DNA of 64,000 nucleotides, from positions 62,001 through 126,000 of the forward strand of contig JAXLTL010000008.1 of assembly GCA_046330075.1 (NCBI GenBank), written 5' to 3'. Of this stretch, positions 33,445-42,048 are shown in pieces. The DNA comes from JAJTFW01 sp046330075. GTDB lineage: Bacteria > Bacteroidota > Bacteroidia > AKYH767-A > OLB10. The position numbers and the translations under genes were made by a program. The first letter of the stretch is position 1; each line of letters begins with the position of its first letter. The notes beneath the pieces are model-generated. The model was not told where the DNA came from. It did no database searches and saw only the letters and a program-made list of their open reading frames with translations.

Positions 33445-36375
33445 ATGCAAAATCTACGCCTTCTCATCACCCTGGTGACGACTATCCTCCTGAGCTCTTT
33501 TTCTTATGCTCAGCGCTTCACTCAATATGTAGATCCCATGACAGGAACAGGAGGTTTCGGGCATACCTTTCCGGGGGCTACGGTGCCGTATGGTATGATG
33601 CAACTGAGTCCGGATACACGCCGGGATAACAGCTGGGAAGGTTGTGGGGGATATTACTATAATGATTCTCTGATTTTTGGGTTCAGCCATACGCACCTGA
33701 GCGGAACCGGTTGTTCTGATTATGGTGATGTACTGGTCATGCCGGTGGTGAATGCATCATCATTTAATCCAAGAGATTTCGTTTCGACCTATGATCATGA
33801 AGCTGAAATAGCACGCCCCGGATATTATGCGGTGACTTTAACGAAAGACCATATCCGCGCTGAAATGACAACAACAGTACATTCCGGCATGCATGCTTAT
33901 ACCATGCGTTCAGGTGTGCAGCCTTCTGTACTGGTTGACTTGCGTCATCGTGACCGTACACTTGGATCATCACTGCAATGGGTCAGCCGCAACCGGATCA
34001 CAGGCTATCGTCACAGTGAAGCCTGGGCGAAGGATCAGTATATTTATTTCGTGATGGAGTTCGATCTGCCTGTTGCCGGCATACGTACCAACAGCGGGCG
34101 CAGCTTATCCATGGGAGAGACGATAGAGAACGACAGCGTAGCGGTTTTCATCGACTTCGATCATAAATTTACCCCTTCTGCCAAGGAGTATACATTGCTC
34201 ATACGTACAGCAATATCTACCGTCGATACAGAAGGTGCTGTGAAAAACCTGGAAGCAGAGATCACACATTGGGATTTTAAAAAGGTACAGCAGGATGCGG
34301 ATGCAGCCTGGGATGCGGAATTGTCAAAGTTATCCGCGTATGGAGCTACTGCAAAAGAGCTGACAAATTTCTATACCTCCCTGTACCATGCCATGGTGGT
34401 GCCGAATGTAATTTCGGATGTAGATGGCCGTTACCGCGGTCGCGATAATAAGATTCATACCGCTGATGGATATACGCAATACACCGTATTTAGTTTGTGG
34501 GATACATTCCGAGCTGCTCATCCCCTATACACACTGATCGACCGTAAGCGTACTCTTGACTATGTGCGGACATTTCTGGCCCAGTACAAAGAAGGAGGAC
34601 GTCTTCCGGTATGGGAGTTAGGTGCCAATGAAACAGATTGTATGATTGGCTACCATAGTATACCTGTTATCACAGATGCTCTTGTAAAAGGCGTGAGTAA
34701 TTTTGATACCACACTGGCGTTAGAGGCCATGAAGAAGAGTGCCACCTGGAATCACCTCGGGCTTCCTGCGTATATGCGTAATGGTTATGTAGCAGTAGAG
34801 GATGAGTCAGAATCTGTTTCCAAAACACTGGAATATGCTTACGATGACTGGTGCATCTCCCGTGTGGCAGCCATGCTTGGAAAACCGGCAGATGAGCGGA
34901 ACTATCTTCAGCGTGCTGCCAGCTACAGAAACGTGTACGATCCTTCCACGGGTTTTATGCGCCCACGCCGCAATGGTGATTTTATTCCCAATTTCGACCC
35001 CCGTGAAGTTAACAACCATTACACCGAAGCCAATTCATGGCAGTATTCATTCTTTGTGCCGCAGGATATTCCGGGGCTCGTTAAGCTGATGGGTGGAGCG
35101 CAACAGGCAGAGGCTAAACTCGACGGATTGTTCTCCGAGAGCAGCAAGACGACCGGGCGCACACAAGCGGATATCACCGGGATGATCGGACAGTATGCAC
35201 ACGGAAATGAGCCCAGTCATCATATGGCATATCTGTATGATTATATAGGTAAACCCTGGAAAACACAGCGCCTGGTTCGTCAGATTATGGATAGTCTGTA
35301 TCATAAGGGACCAGAAGGACTGCCGGGTAACGAAGATTGCGGCCAGATGTCGGCCTGGTTTGTTTGGAGTGCAATGGGATTTTATCCGGTAACACCCGGA
35401 AGCCCGTATTATGCCATTGGAAGTCCGTTGTTCGATTCGCTGAACATTCATCTGGAGAATGGAAAAACAGTTCATGTTAAAGTACAACGGTTGGGCCTAT
35501 CCGAAGTTTATGTGAAACGCTTGCTGGTCGATGGGAAGCCTTTGGAAGAAAACCTGATTACACATGATCAGCTCACGAATGCCCGTGAAATTATTTTCGA
35601 GATGAGTGCATCACCTGTTGAAACAAGAGGAACCGGACCAGAGCTGCGAACGGCAATGAGTCCTCCCTTTTTCTACAGAGCACCGGTGATAAAGTCTACA
35701 GGAAGGTTATTCAGCGATAGTCTGGTGGTGGAGGTGGTATCTCCTGATGGAGGACAGATTCTCACGGGAATGTATCCTAACCTCATGATGATGGGTGAGC
35801 CCTATCGCGGACCATTCGTTATACATGAATCCACAACTCTTTATGCTCAGACGATGGATCAGAAAGGCAAGAGCGGAGTAACCGGCGCTTCATTCTACAA
35901 GATTCCAACTGACTGGAAGGTGATACTGCACACTACGCCCAGCCGCCAGTATATGGCTGAAGGCCCTGTCTCTATGATCGATGGAATCCGTGGCACAGAA
36001 AGCTGGCGTAAAGGTGACTGGCATGGCTATCAGAGTAGGGATATGGACGTTGAGGTATGCATGGATAGAATAAGGGAGATTACAGAGGTGGATGCCGGAT
36101 TCCTTCAGGATACACGCGCGTGGATTCTGATGCCAAAGGAAATGATCGTAGAAGTATCTGTGGATGGAAGCAATTGGACGGAAGCCGGCCGCGTCAGCAA
36201 TAAAGTGCCTGATTCAGATATGAATCCTCAAGTACAAACGTTAAAAGTTACTTTTAAGGGGATGAAGGCAAAGTATGTACGCGTGAAGGCTGTCAATTAT
36301 GGAAAGTTGCCTGCCTGGCATTTGGGGGCAGGTGATGATGCTTACATTTTCACGGATGAAATCATTATTCACTAG
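33445..36375 (+). CDS. GH92 alpha-mannosidase, secreted
   Basis: About 976 residues from the ATG at 33445, with signal peptide (LLITLVTTILLSSFSYAQ). GH92 signatures are seen throughout: YVDPMTGTGGFGHTFPGA at the mature N-terminus, FGFSHTHLSGTGCSDYGD, VWELGANETDCMIGYHS, and GNEDCGQMSAWFVWSAMGF. The C-terminus adds a chitobiase-like strand domain (~770-830) and a discoidin-like domain (~850-976). GH92 enzymes are Ca2+-dependent exo-alpha-mannosidases acting on high-mannose N-glycans. It lies 79 bp after the beta-mannosidase. Confidence 0.94.
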   Translation: MQNLRLLITLVTTILLSSFSYAQRFTQYVDPMTGTGGFGHTFPGATVPYGMMQLSPDTRRDNSWEGCGGYYYNDSLIFGFSHTHLSGTGCSDYGDVLVMPVVNASSFNPRDFVSTYDHEAEIARPGYYAVTLTKDHIRAEMTTTVHSGMHAYTMRSGVQPSVLVDLRHRDRTLGSSLQWVSRNRITGYRHSEAWAKDQYIYFVMEFDLPVAGIRTNSGRSLSMGETIENDSVAVFIDFDHKFTPSAKEYTLLIRTAISTVDTEGAVKNLEAEITHWDFKKVQQDADAAWDAELSKLSAYGATAKELTNFYTSLYHAMVVPNVISDVDGRYRGRDNKIHTADGYTQYTVFSLWDTFRAAHPLYTLIDRKRTLDYVRTFLAQYKEGGRLPVWELGANETDCMIGYHSIPVITDALVKGVSNFDTTLALEAMKKSATWNHLGLPAYMRNGYVAVEDESESVSKTLEYAYDDWCISRVAAMLGKPADERNYLQRAASYRNVYDPSTGFMRPRRNGDFIPNFDPREVNNHYTEANSWQYSFFVPQDIPGLVKLMGGAQQAEAKLDGLFSESSKTTGRTQADITGMIGQYAHGNEPSHHMAYLYDYIGKPWKTQRLVRQIMDSLYHKGPEGLPGNEDCGQMSAWFVWSAMGFYPVTPGSPYYAIGSPLFDSLNIHLENGKTVHVKVQRLGLSEVYVKRLLVDGKPLEENLITHDQLTNAREIIFEMSASPVETRGTGPELRTAMSPPFFYRAPVIKSTGRLFSDSLVVEVVSPDGGQILTGMYPNLMMMGEPYRGPFVIHESTTLYAQTMDQKGKSGVTGASFYKIPTDWKVILHTTPSRQYMAEGPVSMIDGIRGTESWRKGDWHGYQSRDMDVEVCMDRIREITEVDAGFLQDTRAWILMPKEMIVEVSVDGSNWTEAGRVSNKVPDSDMNPQVQTLKVTFKGMKAKYVRVKAVNYGKLPAWHLGAGDDAYIFTDEIIIH

Positions 36376-36776
36376 TTAAATGTTGATTCAGACTACTCAG
36401 AAAAGTAGCCTGGTCACTAACGTTTATGAATATCCCCGAATTTGGTTAGTGCATTCGGGCCCCCGGTTTAATGAGTGCGTGCACATGGTATCCTTGGCTC
36501 TGCATCATCCCGGCAGCGTTTATTCTCTGTCCTGATTTGGTTCATAAACAACAGATTGTGAGAAGGTTGTGGATTTTCTATAACATACGGCCAGCCACAA
36601 TAAGTGTATCGTTGTTCCTGAAACGGAGGGAAAACGGAAGCCGTGGTTCAGGTTTGTAAAGAAGGAGTTTCCATCAGCTGACACCATAAAATGTGAATTG
36701 TTAGCGTTATCTTCATCCTGGAAATGTTGAATTCACTATATTCGACTTCTACTTTTCGTTTGAACCCTGACCACGC
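36376..36776. other. Intergenic region before the aspartylglucosaminidase gene
   Basis: No credible gene; a 62-codon frame at 36471-36659 has no start context or family features. A 7-bp stem (CCCGAAT...ATTCGGG, 36434-36459) is present without a T-run. TATATTCG near 36738 is a one-mismatch -7 candidate for the downstream gene. Confidence 0.45.
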
Positions 36777-37790
36777 ATGATCAATAGACGTAAATTTCTC
36801 AGAAATTCGTTGTATTCTGCCGGAGCAGTACTGGCAGCAACAGGACTTGAAGCCTCCTCTTATCTTCGGAATGACAAGTCCGGTCCACTGGTTATATCCA
36901 CCTGGGCCCCCAATGTGAAAGCCAACGCGAAAGCGTGGGATGTTTTAATGAATGGAGCCCGTGCAGTAGATGCGGTTGAGAAAGGCGTAATGGTTCCTGA
37001 AGCTGATCCGGAAGATACTTCTGTTGGTTATGGAGGATTGCCTGATCGTGACGGAAAAGTTACATTGGATTCGTGCATCATGGATGAGTTCGGAAATTGT
37101 GGTGCTGTGCTTGCGCTTGAACATATCATGCATGCTGTATCTGTTGCGCGTCTGGTGATGGAAAAAACTCCGCATGTAATGCTTGCAGGTGATGGAGCGC
37201 TGCAGTTTGCGCTGGAAAATGGATTTAATAGAGAAAATCTGTTGACTGAAAATGCAGAGAAGATCTGGAAGGAATGGCTCCAGAAATCTCATTACGATCC
37301 AATGGATACTTTGAAATACATGAAAGGAGCAGGCGGCCCAGGTTCAAAGGATAATCACGATACCATTGGTATGCTGGCTATAGATTCATATGGTAATCTG
37401 GGAGGGGCTTGTACTACCAGCGGAATGGCTTTTAAAATGCATGGTCGTGTAGGTGATTCACCGATCATCGGAGCGGGGCTTTATGTAGACAATGAAATTG
37501 GTGCTGCTACTGCCACTGGCGTAGGAGAGGAAGTGGTTCGTATTTGCGGATCACATACGGTGGTAGAGGCCATGCGTTATGGCAAGTCGCCTAAAGAAGC
37601 CTGCATGCTAGCTGTTGAGCGGATGTATAATTTGCGTAAAGGTAAAATTGAAGATAAGCAGATTGGATTTATTGCTGTGAATAAAGGCGGAGAAATCGGC
37701 GCCTTTGCATTGCGCGAGGGATTTAACTATGCCTACCGTGAAGGCGATGGCAAGGATATTGTTATGAATTCCGAGTTTTTAATTAAATAA
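36777..37790 (+). CDS. N4-(beta-N-acetylglucosaminyl)-L-asparaginase (aspartylglucosaminidase), Tat-type signal
   Basis: 337 residues. The N-terminus INRRKFLRNS followed by a hydrophobic stretch is a Tat-type signal. The Ntn-hydrolase nucleophile is Thr196 in NHDTIGML; autocleavage before it gives alpha and beta chains. STWAPN (Trp43) matches the substrate-binding tryptophan of the Elizabethkingia glycosylasparaginase, and GATATGVGEE lines the active site. It cleaves the GlcNAc-Asn bond left after glycan trimming. Position after two mannosidases supports N-glycoprotein breakdown. Confidence 0.94.
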   Translation: MINRRKFLRNSLYSAGAVLAATGLEASSYLRNDKSGPLVISTWAPNVKANAKAWDVLMNGARAVDAVEKGVMVPEADPEDTSVGYGGLPDRDGKVTLDSCIMDEFGNCGAVLALEHIMHAVSVARLVMEKTPHVMLAGDGALQFALENGFNRENLLTENAEKIWKEWLQKSHYDPMDTLKYMKGAGGPGSKDNHDTIGMLAIDSYGNLGGACTTSGMAFKMHGRVGDSPIIGAGLYVDNEIGAATATGVGEEVVRICGSHTVVEAMRYGKSPKEACMLAVERMYNLRKGKIEDKQIGFIAVNKGGEIGAFALREGFNYAYREGDGKDIVMNSEFLIK

Positions 37791-37800
37791 TCTCCTTCCT

Positions 37801-38469
37801 GTGCTCCTGGAGCTCGCAACATTTCATCCGGATTCCATACCAGCCGCGATACATTGCGGAGTTGAACGTCTTGAATTATGTGAGGACTATTCCTGCGGAG
37901 GATTAACTCCATCGATTTCATATTTTGAAACTGCAAGGGATCTGTTTCCAGGAAAAATATTCGTGATGATCCGCCCGCGAACCGGTGGTTATATTTTTTC
38001 AGAGGATGAACTGGGAAAAATGATAGCCACTGTTAAAGAGTTTGTCAGCAGAGGTGCGGATGGATTTGTCTGTGGGTTTTTTAAATCGGAGCAGGAAATA
38101 CATGTGACGCAATTGCGGAAGTTTATCGACGCGTGTGACGGTCGTCCTGTAACCTTTCATCGTTCGTTTGATGCGATTATAAACTGGCAGCAAGGTTTGG
38201 ATATGCTGATACAATCCGGTGTTTCCCGTTTGCTGACGAGTGGCGATGGAAAGGGCGCATATGAAGGCCGTTACAGACTGGCGGAGATGATAAAACAGGC
38301 AGGGACAGCACTCACTATTTTACCGGGCGGAGGAATCCGTTCATCAAATGTACAAGAGCTGATAAGCGCCTGCCATCCGACGGAGTTGCATACTGCAGCC
38401 CTGAAAACAGATGGATCAGAACTGGCCGATGAAGCTGAACTTGCTGAAATATTGCGCCGGATTGGCTGA
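37801..38469 (+). CDS. cutC: CutC-family protein
   Basis: 222 residues from a GTG at 37801, 10 bp after the previous stop. TIM-barrel CutC pattern: CGVERLELCEDYSCGGLTPS, MIRPRTGGYIFSEDE, DGRPVTFHRSFDA, RLLTSGDGKGAYEG and LPGGGIRSSNVQEL. The copper-homeostasis role claimed in E. coli is disputed, and the biochemical function remains unsettled. Adjacency to aspartylglucosaminidase suggests cotranscription. Confidence 0.93.
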   Translation: MLLELATFHPDSIPAAIHCGVERLELCEDYSCGGLTPSISYFETARDLFPGKIFVMIRPRTGGYIFSEDELGKMIATVKEFVSRGADGFVCGFFKSEQEIHVTQLRKFIDACDGRPVTFHRSFDAIINWQQGLDMLIQSGVSRLLTSGDGKGAYEGRYRLAEMIKQAGTALTILPGGGIRSSNVQELISACHPTELHTAALKTDGSELADEAELAEILRRIG

Positions 38470-38573
38470 ATGCAGCAGTATGCCCGAATGAACTGCTGTT
38501 GATTAATATCAGTTAACAGGTGCTGTAGTCAGGGATTGGGAAATCCTTACATTAGCTGTATCAATAAACGTCC

Positions 38574-40571
38574 ATGAAAATTTATTGTATTGTCTTCACG
38601 CTGCTGATATCAATCTGCGGATCTTCTTTCGCCCAACCGGGTAAGGATCCTGTATTACCAATCCACCGCATTCAGTCTGGTGTTGAGGCGTTACGAAAGG
38701 CTGCAAACAAACCTGCAACTGCCTTGCCTGCTTATACGGCGCCCTCTCCGGTGTGTACTGCAAATCCGGTGAGCGCGTTTGACCATACTTTTATTCCTCC
38801 AGTCATACCTGCCGCCCGACAACCGCAGGTGACGTTGCTGAGTCCCTCACAGATTGATACAGCTTATGTGGGCATAGTTCCTCACGATACACTCGTGGTT
38901 ACAGGCAATTGGACGTGTAACGGTCCCGTATATGTGTTTAATGATGGTGTGTTGATATTTGACAATGCCAATGCTACTATTCTGGGAGATATCTATATCT
39001 GGGGTCACGGTACTTTAACCGGTGATTCAACATCTTTTCATCTTCCTCAAGCCTGGTTTTATCAGCGATCCATCATGGTTGTTGATTCCGGAAACCTTAC
39101 ACTTGATCAATGCTCTTTCGAATTCAGCGGTTTATCGCATAATTTTCTGGCAGTAGGATCGCCGGTGATCAACATGCATCATATTCATCAGAATGACTGG
39201 ACAACGGCCGGACTCTGGGGTCAGCCGCAGGTAAATATCAGCTATTGTAACCTGATGGGAGAATACATTGTCACAGAGAACGCCAACTTTCATGTAAGCC
39301 ATTCGGATTCACTTCTCCTTTGGCATCATTACCCCGATTCGGCAGTGGTCAATACTTCATATCCTTCCGGTGTTCAAGTGAATAGTTATACCTGCAACAA
39401 TACTCAGCCGGGTATTGACGGAATCGGATATTCTGTGCAGCTGGATACTTGCGGAAGTGTATGGTGGGCATTAATGCCTGTTAACGGGTCCGATGTAACC
39501 ATCAGCAATTCGACCATCAGAGCTGTAGGTGCCTGGTTTCAAAACGGAGATTCGGTGAATGCCTCCGGTCTTGTAAATAACGCTGTCTACAGCAGCTTTA
39601 CAGCCCCATTACCCGACCGGAATCTGCATTTCAATTCCTGTAACGTGCAAACCTGGAGCCTCTATGTATTTGATACTTCCTATTTGCATATCACCGGTTG
39701 TATCCTGGGAGAAGTGGGTACGCAATACAAGTCTGTTTGCTTTGCGGAGAATTTCCTGATGGACGGTTCAGGAGGATATTTCTGGGCAACGGATACCAGT
39801 TTTATCATTAGTTCGCTCAGCAGTGCGATGTCTATAGTACGCAGCGAGCGAAATGGCATTTTTGTTTTTGGTTATGGAACCTGTAATACCAATCCCCCAA
39901 CAGCATTAGGGTCCAGTGTTATGATTGTAGTTCAGAGTTCGGTTCCGCAGGATCCTGTTGCGGAAGAAAGTGCCGTAGCCTGGTATGCGAATATTAATGG
40001 CCCGGCCAGTTCCTTTATAAATACCTCTGTCGCTATTCAGGGAACTGCATTTATTGATCAGGGTCCTCAAGGCTCATGGATGGACTTTCAGGCTTACAGT
40101 TTATATTACCAGCAAACGGGTGATACTATATGGTACCCGATAGTTGTTGACAGTTCTCTGGAAATTCGGCACGGCGTGCTTGCCAACTGGAATACCATAG
40201 GATTGGCAGCAGGAAACTACACACTAAAATTAACACTCATTAACACACTTGGTGATAGTGTAGATGCACAGAAAGCAATACTGCTACAACCAGCGACGAT
40301 TGGCATAAATGAACTGAATGAAAATGATTGGAGTCTTCGCCCTGTTCCGGCCGATCAGCAGCTTATAATTATTGGACCTGATGCACCGGCATCGTCCATA
40401 AACTATCAGGTTTTGGATCTTTCCGGAAAATGTATGACAGAAGGCTGTCTTGAAGAAGATAATGCGAAAGTGCTGAACACTGCAACCTGGGCGAATGGCT
40501 GCTATATTATTTCTATCCGGAATGCAGAGACGCGGTGGAAAAGGAAGTTTGTTGTTATACACGAGAATTAA
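38574..40571 (+). CDS. Secreted T9SS cargo protein with beta-helix-like repeats
   Basis: 665 residues with signal peptide (CIVFTLLISICGSSFAQ). The middle is rich in short beta strands with N/S/D turns (VFNDGVLIFDNANATILGDIYIWG), as in right-handed beta-helix proteins. The last ~80 residues form a T9SS type A sorting domain: SLRPVPADQQLIIIG, YQVLDLSGKCMTEG, WANGCYIISIRNAETRWKRKF. It is therefore exported and attached to the cell surface or released by the type IX system. No enzyme motif was recognised. Confidence 0.85.
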   Translation: MKIYCIVFTLLISICGSSFAQPGKDPVLPIHRIQSGVEALRKAANKPATALPAYTAPSPVCTANPVSAFDHTFIPPVIPAARQPQVTLLSPSQIDTAYVGIVPHDTLVVTGNWTCNGPVYVFNDGVLIFDNANATILGDIYIWGHGTLTGDSTSFHLPQAWFYQRSIMVVDSGNLTLDQCSFEFSGLSHNFLAVGSPVINMHHIHQNDWTTAGLWGQPQVNISYCNLMGEYIVTENANFHVSHSDSLLLWHHYPDSAVVNTSYPSGVQVNSYTCNNTQPGIDGIGYSVQLDTCGSVWWALMPVNGSDVTISNSTIRAVGAWFQNGDSVNASGLVNNAVYSSFTAPLPDRNLHFNSCNVQTWSLYVFDTSYLHITGCILGEVGTQYKSVCFAENFLMDGSGGYFWATDTSFIISSLSSAMSIVRSERNGIFVFGYGTCNTNPPTALGSSVMIVVQSSVPQDPVAEESAVAWYANINGPASSFINTSVAIQGTAFIDQGPQGSWMDFQAYSLYYQQTGDTIWYPIVVDSSLEIRHGVLANWNTIGLAAGNYTLKLTLINTLGDSVDAQKAILLQPATIGINELNENDWSLRPVPADQQLIIIGPDAPASSINYQVLDLSGKCMTEGCLEEDNAKVLNTATWANGCYIISIRNAETRWKRKFVVIHEN

Positions 40572-40572
40572 A

Positions 40573-41022
40573 TTGAATAGACCTGGAATTTATTTTATTG
40601 CAGTAGTGATATCAGCAGGTTTCCTGCTTGCACCTTTTGGTTTACCTGCATTACAGTATAATTGTGCAGGAGGAGAAGTATTTCCCGTTTATACTGCCAG
40701 CCCTTTTATTTATCGTTCCACATCGCTGGCCACTTCTATGGCTCATGATTATTATTTGATGGGTCTGTTGGCGGATGTTCTTTTATGGTCGATGTTGTTA
40801 TTGATAATGCGTCATCTGACTTTCAAATTCATTGATCGAAGCGATAATTTCTTTAAGACTGTATATTCCGCAATGAAATATTTATTTCTTGTTTTCTCCA
40901 TTTTGATTATTTTGCTTGAGCTGCAAGTTGAGGGTCAATCATTAAAATGGTCAGCAAATCTGAATAATGAAGCAAATGATTGGGGTATGGTTTGTTCGCC
41001 AGCTTTTACTTTTGATCATTAA
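40573..41022 (+). CDS. Small membrane protein, unknown function
   Basis: About 149 residues if translated from TTG at 40573, 1 bp after the previous stop; the frame is open from 40495, but that part overlaps the T9SS protein. Three hydrophobic segments: FIAVVISAGFLLAPFGL, LMGLLADVLLWSMLLLI and YLFLVFSILIILLELQV. No known family was recognised. REP-type repeats begin immediately after its stop codon. Confidence 0.55.
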   Translation: MNRPGIYFIAVVISAGFLLAPFGLPALQYNCAGGEVFPVYTASPFIYRSTSLATSMAHDYYLMGLLADVLLWSMLLLIMRHLTFKFIDRSDNFFKTVYSAMKYLFLVFSILIILLELQVEGQSLKWSANLNNEANDWGMVCSPAFTFDH

Positions 41023-41249
41023 GTGAAACATCTTAACTCATGGCCGGTCCCGACCGGTCACTACGAAATGTGTACGGGCAGGTCGTGACCTGCCCTGCGT
41101 GATATGATTATGTAACCTGCCCTGCGTGAAACATCTTAACTCATGGCCGGTCCCGACCGGCCACTACGAAATGTGTACGGGCAGGTCGTGACCTGCCCTG
41201 CGTGATATGATTATGTAACCTGCCCTGCGTGATATGATTATGTGACCTG
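41023..41249. repeat. REP/BIME-like array: two 103-bp units plus a partial one, upstream of the RAYT
   Basis: Unit 1 is 41023-41125, unit 2 is 41126-41228, almost identical, followed by a partial copy to 41249. Each unit holds two palindromes: GGCCGGTC-CC-GACCGGCC (41042-41059, 41145-41162) and GGGCAGGTC-GT-GACCTGCCC (41076-41095 and the matching site in unit 2). Short GCGTGATATGATTATGT repeats link them. The pattern is that of REP sequences mobilised by a RAYT transposase. Confidence 0.85.
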
Positions 41250-41371
41250 TTTTAAGGATTAGGATTGCGTTAGCATTCTTTCCCTAAAATAAATGCTTAT
41301 TAACGGATAATAATTTTATATAGAATATTTGTAGAATAATTTTGTGGAAAGATTAATTAATTCATTTTATC

Positions 41372-41842
41372 ATGTTCCAAGGTGCATTTTATTCAAGGAA
41401 GAGAATTCGTATGCAAAAGTTTGACTATTCGTCTTCTCGAAAGTATTTTGTTACAACAAATGTGAAATGGAGACATTTTTCATTTGGAGAAATAGTTGAT
41501 GGAAATATGTATCTTAATAAATATGGTGAAATTATTAGGTCTCAATGGGAATGGTTGATTAATCAATATCCATATTTAAAATCTCATGCCTTTGTTATAA
41601 TGCCGGATCATGTTCATGCCGTTATTGAAATTCATTTCGAAAATCAAATTGGTTCTAAAATTAAATCATTGTCTGAGATAATTGGAGCTTTTAAAATGAG
41701 ATCCTCAAAAGAAATTCATCTTGCTGGTGCAAGAGAATTTCAATGGCAAAGGTCATTCTTCGATAAGATTATTGATTCAGATAAAGAACTTAGAAGTTAC
41801 ATACAATACACCATTGATAATCCTCGAAATTATAATCCATAA
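41372..41842 (+). CDS. REP-associated tyrosine transposase (RAYT, Y1 HUH family)
   Basis: 156 residues. The HUH motif is MPDHVHAVIEI (His80, His82), and the candidate nucleophile is Tyr146 in YIQYTIDNP. WQRSFFDKII is the usual segment between them. It belongs to the Y1 transposase family that cuts single-stranded DNA at REP hairpins. It has no IS200/IS605-type ends of its own but is flanked on both sides by the palindromes described at 41023 and 41858. AT-rich compared with its neighbours. The start may instead be the ATG at 41411. Confidence 0.9.
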   Translation: MFQGAFYSRKRIRMQKFDYSSSRKYFVTTNVKWRHFSFGEIVDGNMYLNKYGEIIRSQWEWLINQYPYLKSHAFVIMPDHVHAVIEIHFENQIGSKIKSLSEIIGAFKMRSSKEIHLAGAREFQWQRSFFDKIIDSDKELRSYIQYTIDNPRNYNP

Positions 41843-41857
41843 GAATAGATTGTGTAC

Positions 41858-41971
41858 GGGCAGGTCGTGACCTGCCCTGCGTATTATGACTTGGTGACCT
41901 GTCCTGCGTGAGATGACTTGGTGACCTGCTCTGCCTGAGGCTATTCTACGCATCGCCAATCTAGACCGGCC
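41858..41971. repeat. REP elements downstream of the RAYT
   Basis: The palindrome GGGCAGGTC-GT-GACCTGCCC recurs at 41858-41877, followed by degenerate GTGACCTGYYCTGCSTGAG units and a half-palindrome GACCGGCC at 41964-41971. Confidence 0.75.
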
Positions 41972-42048
41972 TCAACCAGTTTTCGTTTTTCAACCGTTAA
42001 ATATTCCTTAACGTGTATTGCTTTTGCGAGTACAGGCGTTTAGGTGAT

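Noticed and set aside
36434..36459. Possible terminator stem after the GH92 gene
   Set aside because: A 7-bp stem is present but is followed by CCCCC, not by a T-run.
36471..36659. 62-codon frame in the gap before the aspartylglucosaminidase
   Set aside because: No start context, no recognisable family, low-quality composition; probably chance.
41023..41249. Direct repeats resembling a CRISPR array
   Set aside because: Units are 103 bp and nearly identical throughout, with no unique spacers and no cas genes; the palindromes and adjacent RAYT explain them.
41777..41959. Minus-strand frame with repeated GHQV/RRAG-type peptides
   Set aside because: It is only the translation of the REP repeats and the RAYT 3' end.
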